From Strigamia acuminata (lineage: Eukaryota; Arthropoda; Chilopoda; Geophilomorpha; Linotaeniidae): a stretch of DNA of 64,000 nt. The notes beneath the pieces were generated by a model. It worked only from the letters and a program-made list of their open reading frames with translations. It ran no database searches and had not been told where the DNA came from. Below, piece by piece: positions 60,135 through 64,000 of the stretch. The translations under genes were made by a program, and so were the position numbers. Numbering within the stretch: the first letter of the stretch is position 1; each line of letters begins with the position of its first letter. The stretch is taken from positions 45,330,581 to 45,394,580 of the forward strand of contig OX442314.1 in the NCBI GenBank assembly GCA_949358305.1, written 5' to 3'.

Positions 60135-61560
60135 TTAACCCCCTTGAATTATATGTTGGATCCTGACGATGAAAATAAAGTGGATGATGACAAATTATTC
60201 ACGCAATGAACAACCCAGGGAAAAATCAACCAGTCAACAAGGGAAATGCAACAAGAATGAACGATCACTTCTGGATGACCCACCCCGTCCCCCTTTGAAC
60301 CTGATGGCTTGGTGCTGCAAGTTTAAATTATCGGTACGTTTGGAATATCAATAAAACTACCTTTTAATAAATCACTACACAATTTAAAAGTACTCTAACC
60401 AACTACAATTTGGTCCTTTCTCCCATTGGGCAAGCCTGATTACTCCTACTGTACTGCCACCAGTTTTTTTCACGACTCTAAATGCGGCCCTATTTTAAGT
60501 ATGCATTGTATGTGTTTTTTTTATTCTAATGTTTGTCTAATTCATATTATTGTTCTGTTTGAATTTATCGCACACTCGTTTATTATTGGTTTTATTTTAT
60601 TTTTAAATCGGAACATTTAACCCCTGATGCCCTTTCAATTTTTGGTATGTGCATCCATCTTTAATTACATGCATCCGCTAAGGTGCAACTCTTTACAGCA
60701 ATAGGATCATTTATTGTAAATATCCCCTACCCAGTGAAGTAAAACCTCGAATTAATTCGAGTACGGTACGAGATTACATTTAGCTAATACTCGTACTTCC
60801 ACTTTCGCAATTAACACCGCCGTAGAACCAAGTTCGAACAAGCCTTTTTGAAAATTGCTCAAACAAACTATTTAACTTCCAATTCAACATTTGTTTATTG
60901 GGACTTTAGATTTCACCGTTTAAATTGAGAACTAGTGTCACACTTTTCTTTCTGATTTATTTATATGGATAAATTAGTTGATGTGAATTTGTTCTTCATT
61001 GATAAAATCTAATACAATTAATGAAAAAATTTGAAATTTTAGCTTTTATGATTTTGTCGCTAGTTATTGTGAACAACAATTCGTAGCATTGTCAACTAGC
61101 CTTTATAAAATGATATAGTATCTGATATGCTTCATTATCTATTTTATTGTAAACACAGCTCATGTAAACCCAACAAAATTATGTTGAAAGTATTTTTTTT
61201 TAATAATTAGAGTATGCTCTACACCTTATAATAGGTAATTATTGTTGGACAGGACCCTCATTACAACCAATACTCGAGCAGTAATAAAAATAGCGAAAGA
61301 ACATCTCGTCGACCACAGGATGAGATGGTAGATAATTTATCTGTACTGCCGGTGACTGTTCATTTTAGGCATCATCTGACACAGAACCTATGAAGTATTG
61401 TAAGGTAATAATTCACCGATAAAGTAAAATTGCTAATAATCTATTTATAAAATTTAGAAACTCGTGTATAACCATACCTGGTCTCGGTGTTCTGACGGTT
61501 TTTACTGTCAGTCTACATATAATTCCTGAGAGCCAATTGAATTGGCATAATGTACAGAAG
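60135..61560. other. Repeat-derived AT-rich sequence
   Basis: 60845-60950 duplicates the sequence beside the Gypsy RNase H fragment at 56495-56600. No gene is supported. Confidence 0.4.
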
Positions 61561-61589
61561 GAAAAAAAAAACTAATTCAATTTAACTTA

Positions 61590-61740
61590 TTTCAAAATGT
61601 GGTTTTACAAAACTAGAAATATTATAAATGCTACATTTACGAAAATGTGGGCTTACAATATAAAGAGAATTGTAAATGCCACATTGATGTGAAATGTGGG
61701 CTTACAATACAAAGAAAATTGTAAATATGGGCTTAAAGTT
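61590..61740. repeat. ~56-bp tandem repeat
   Basis: Three imperfect copies containing gaaatgtgggcttacaatac and attgtaaatgccaca. Confidence 0.7.
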
Positions 61741-63079
61741 AAAAAAAAATAGTATCAAATTCAAAAATGAAGAAAATTAAACACACTAAAGATATTAGTT
61801 TAATATCTGCTGCCCAAATTGACCAGAACTCTCTTTGGTTCCATCAAGACAGTAATGTCATCATTACTCATGCCAGGGGTGACCACGAGGAGGTAGAGAG
61901 TTGGATTTTACACCCCCGAAAATAAACTTGCGAAATTTTACACTTTTACGAACAAAATATTTCGTCAAACTTATCAAATCAAATCAATACACCATCCTTG
62001 AAAAAAATCGACTTGTCAAAATATCCGCCATGAAAATTGCAAATACGGTGACATTTTTCATGTTTGGTCTTCAAAATATTTCACAAAAAGGGCGGTTATG
62101 CAACCACTGAGAAATACTCGGATGAAATGAAATCAAATTCACAAAAATAATGGCAAAATCTATGGAAAATCTACCGAAATGCACAGGAAAATCCAACGTG
62201 GTGTGCCGGCGTGCTTCCATTCTCTGCAAGGCGATGGCGGTTTAAACGGGGTTCACATCCTGAAAACACGGGTTCTAACTCCAAGCAGAACCATTCCCTA
62301 CACTTTAGCATTTTTAAACTCTTCGATGAAATTAATTGTAAACAGTAACATTTTCGGAATAAATTCATATAAATGACAAAAAAATAATTACCAATAAATT
62401 CTTGTTCTTCGTGTCAGCTTCGAAATGTCAAAACCAGGACCACACCGTGCCATTAATGAGTCACGGATGACACCTAGTGTTATAAAGTTTAAGATAAAAA
62501 AAATTTCAAATATTAAAAAATTGAATTTACCATCTTTCATTTCCATAAATAAGAACGTTAAAATCCTTACTTACAGACCGTAGGAACCGTAATCACATTC
62601 ATATTATTTTATTGCTTTTTTAAGCCAAAATATTGTATACTGTAGAGTAAACCTTTTTTATGCACAATGACCATAAAATTAAAGAATAAACTTTTTAAGT
62701 TTTAGCTAGTTTGTTATGTAACGTTAAACCTTTGTTAGTTGATAAGCAAACACATTGTTACCCATTATATTGCAAAAAGTTGTATTCACTTCAATTCGTG
62801 CACTTAAGGGTTAAAGTTTGAGTTTTGATTTTTGCCCTTTTCAGAATTTGGTCTGTTTTATTTTTAGTTTGTTTTTTATTTTTTATTGCTACAAAAAATA
62901 AGGTTTATATTGGTTATCAAGATAAAGCGCCGTTGCCGGGGCAACAGGTTGCAAGCCCCTATAGTGAGCAGGAAGTGCTTCCTGGAAAAGCAGGAAAAAG
63001 CATAAAAATGAGTCAATCTAAATCCACTTTTTACCCAGTCAAGTCATAAAATTTGCTCTCTGAAAATATCAAGAAGTCA
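61741..63079. other. AT-rich, nothing supported
   Basis: No coding, RNA or repeat feature stands out. Confidence 0.35.
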
Positions 63080-63795
63080 CTTCATTTCGTCGCCATTCAT
63101 TTCGTCGCCCCCGTACTTTATTTTAATAAAGGCTGTGACGAGAAAATTTTTTTCATTTCGTCGCCCTCATTTCATCAACATATCATTTCGTCGCCCTATC
63201 ATTTCATCGCCATATCATTTCGTCGCCATATCATTTCGTCGCCATGTCATTGTTGTGGCATTTCGCCGCCATTGCAGTAGAACACGCCGAAGCGTAACGT
63301 CGTATAGACGTGCGCCGAAACGTTGTAGCAACGTTTCATTTCTTCATTTCTTGTGGCCAAATTCTGGCAAACTTGTGGCCAAATTGTGGACAAAATGTGG
63401 CCAAATTGTGGACAAAATGTGGCCAAATTCTGGCAAAATTCTGGCCAAATTCTGACCAAATTGTGGCAACATTGAGGCCAAATTCTGGCAAACTTGTGGC
63501 CAAATTCTGCAAACTTGTGGCAAAATTGTGGACAAATTGTGGCAAACTTGTGGACAAATTGTGGCAAACTTGTGGACAAATTGTGGCAAACTTGTGGACA
63601 AATTCTGGCAAATGTTTCGGTTACTTAGCAGTATCATTTCGTCGCCCTTCTGTTCGGTTTGGGTTGTTTTGGTTGTTCAACCGTATCATTTCGTCGCCCT
63701 TCATTTCGTCGCCCTTTTTCCGTTTTGGGTGTCATTTCGTCGCCAAAAACGGCGACGAAATGACACGGCGACGAAATAAAGGGCGACGAAATGAA
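63080..63795. mobile_element. Element with catttcgtcgcc inverted and tandem repeats
   Basis: Left end cttcatttcgtcgccattca and right end the inverted ggcgacgaaatgaag. The left arm has about nine copies of tcatttcgtcgccat with 16-20 bp period. The middle (63350-63612) is about sixteen loose copies of aattgtggccaaattctgg/acttgtggac. The right arm (63635-63795) has the core in both orientations around a hairpin, gtcatttcgtcgcc...ggcgacgaaatgac. No protein is encoded. Confidence 0.7.
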
Positions 63796-64000
63796 GAAAC
63801 CTCGTTGTGAGGTACTTCTTGCCGTTGTAACACGTCAACAGTGAGTTTTCATCGTCTAGTCATTGTATAATTTGTAGCTTTTATTTACGTATTACTGTAT
63901 TTAATAAGTTTTGTATCGATTATTACGTGTAAAGTGTTTCTTTCTCTAATTTATTCTCAGGTCCGAATAAATTAAATGTATTTTGTTTAAGGAAAATTCA

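Overview
This window is animal nuclear DNA, most likely arthropod. Genes are split by canonical GT-AG introns. One intronless gene encodes a neurogenin/Tap bHLH protein of arthropod type. Ribosomal protein S26 has its ATG alone on the first coding exon. The intergenic space is AT-rich and full of minisatellites, MITEs and decayed retroelements. There are no bacterial-style operons and no CRISPR array. Genes were assembled by hand from splice sites, reading phase and domain continuity, because several exons are too short or too far apart to appear as simple open frames.

Layout. (1) 1-10.7 kb, minus strand: two tandem paralogues of the DNA/RNA non-specific endonuclease (EndoG) fold. They share intron phases, both appear to have lost the DRGH catalytic motif, and each carries a different long repetitive tail. 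(2) 11.6-14.0 kb, minus: a small six-exon gene for a predicted secreted protein made of short Cys-containing exon repeats, not recognised. (3) 15.9-20.7 kb, minus: a type I membrane protein with one ZP-N-like module and a long cytoplasmic tail. A roughly 390-bp MITE lies in its 3' flank and a second copy fills most of one intron. (4) 25.0-27.6 kb, plus: an intronless 616-residue orphan frame flanked by short direct repeats, possibly of mobile origin. (5) 28.6-29.2 kb, minus: RpS26. (6) 30.6-42.1 kb, minus: one eight-exon gene for a roughly 2,604-residue protein with about 40 C2H2 zinc fingers, which otherwise looks like three separate genes. (7) 45.7-47.2 kb, plus: the neurogenin gene with a GC-rich promoter, an overlapping uORF, an AU-rich 3'UTR and a pogo-like MITE in the 3'UTR. 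(8) 47.5-48.1 kb, plus: an octamer/TATA promoter-like stretch followed by a 58-codon ORF with a predicted membrane helix. (9) 48.1-64 kb: a transposon graveyard with Copia gag, Gypsy RT, RNase H and integrase fragments, a 1.36-kb element with 8-bp target duplication whose empty site is also in the window, and several MITEs.

Most genes here carry a private minisatellite in an intron or flank, with 18-50 bp units of unrelated sequence and sometimes higher-order repeats. The genes do not form one pathway. The neurogenin gene is a neural-fate regulator, the zinc-finger protein is presumably nuclear, the ZP-N protein is a surface or apical-matrix type, and the EndoG-like pair and the Cys-repeat protein look lineage-specific.
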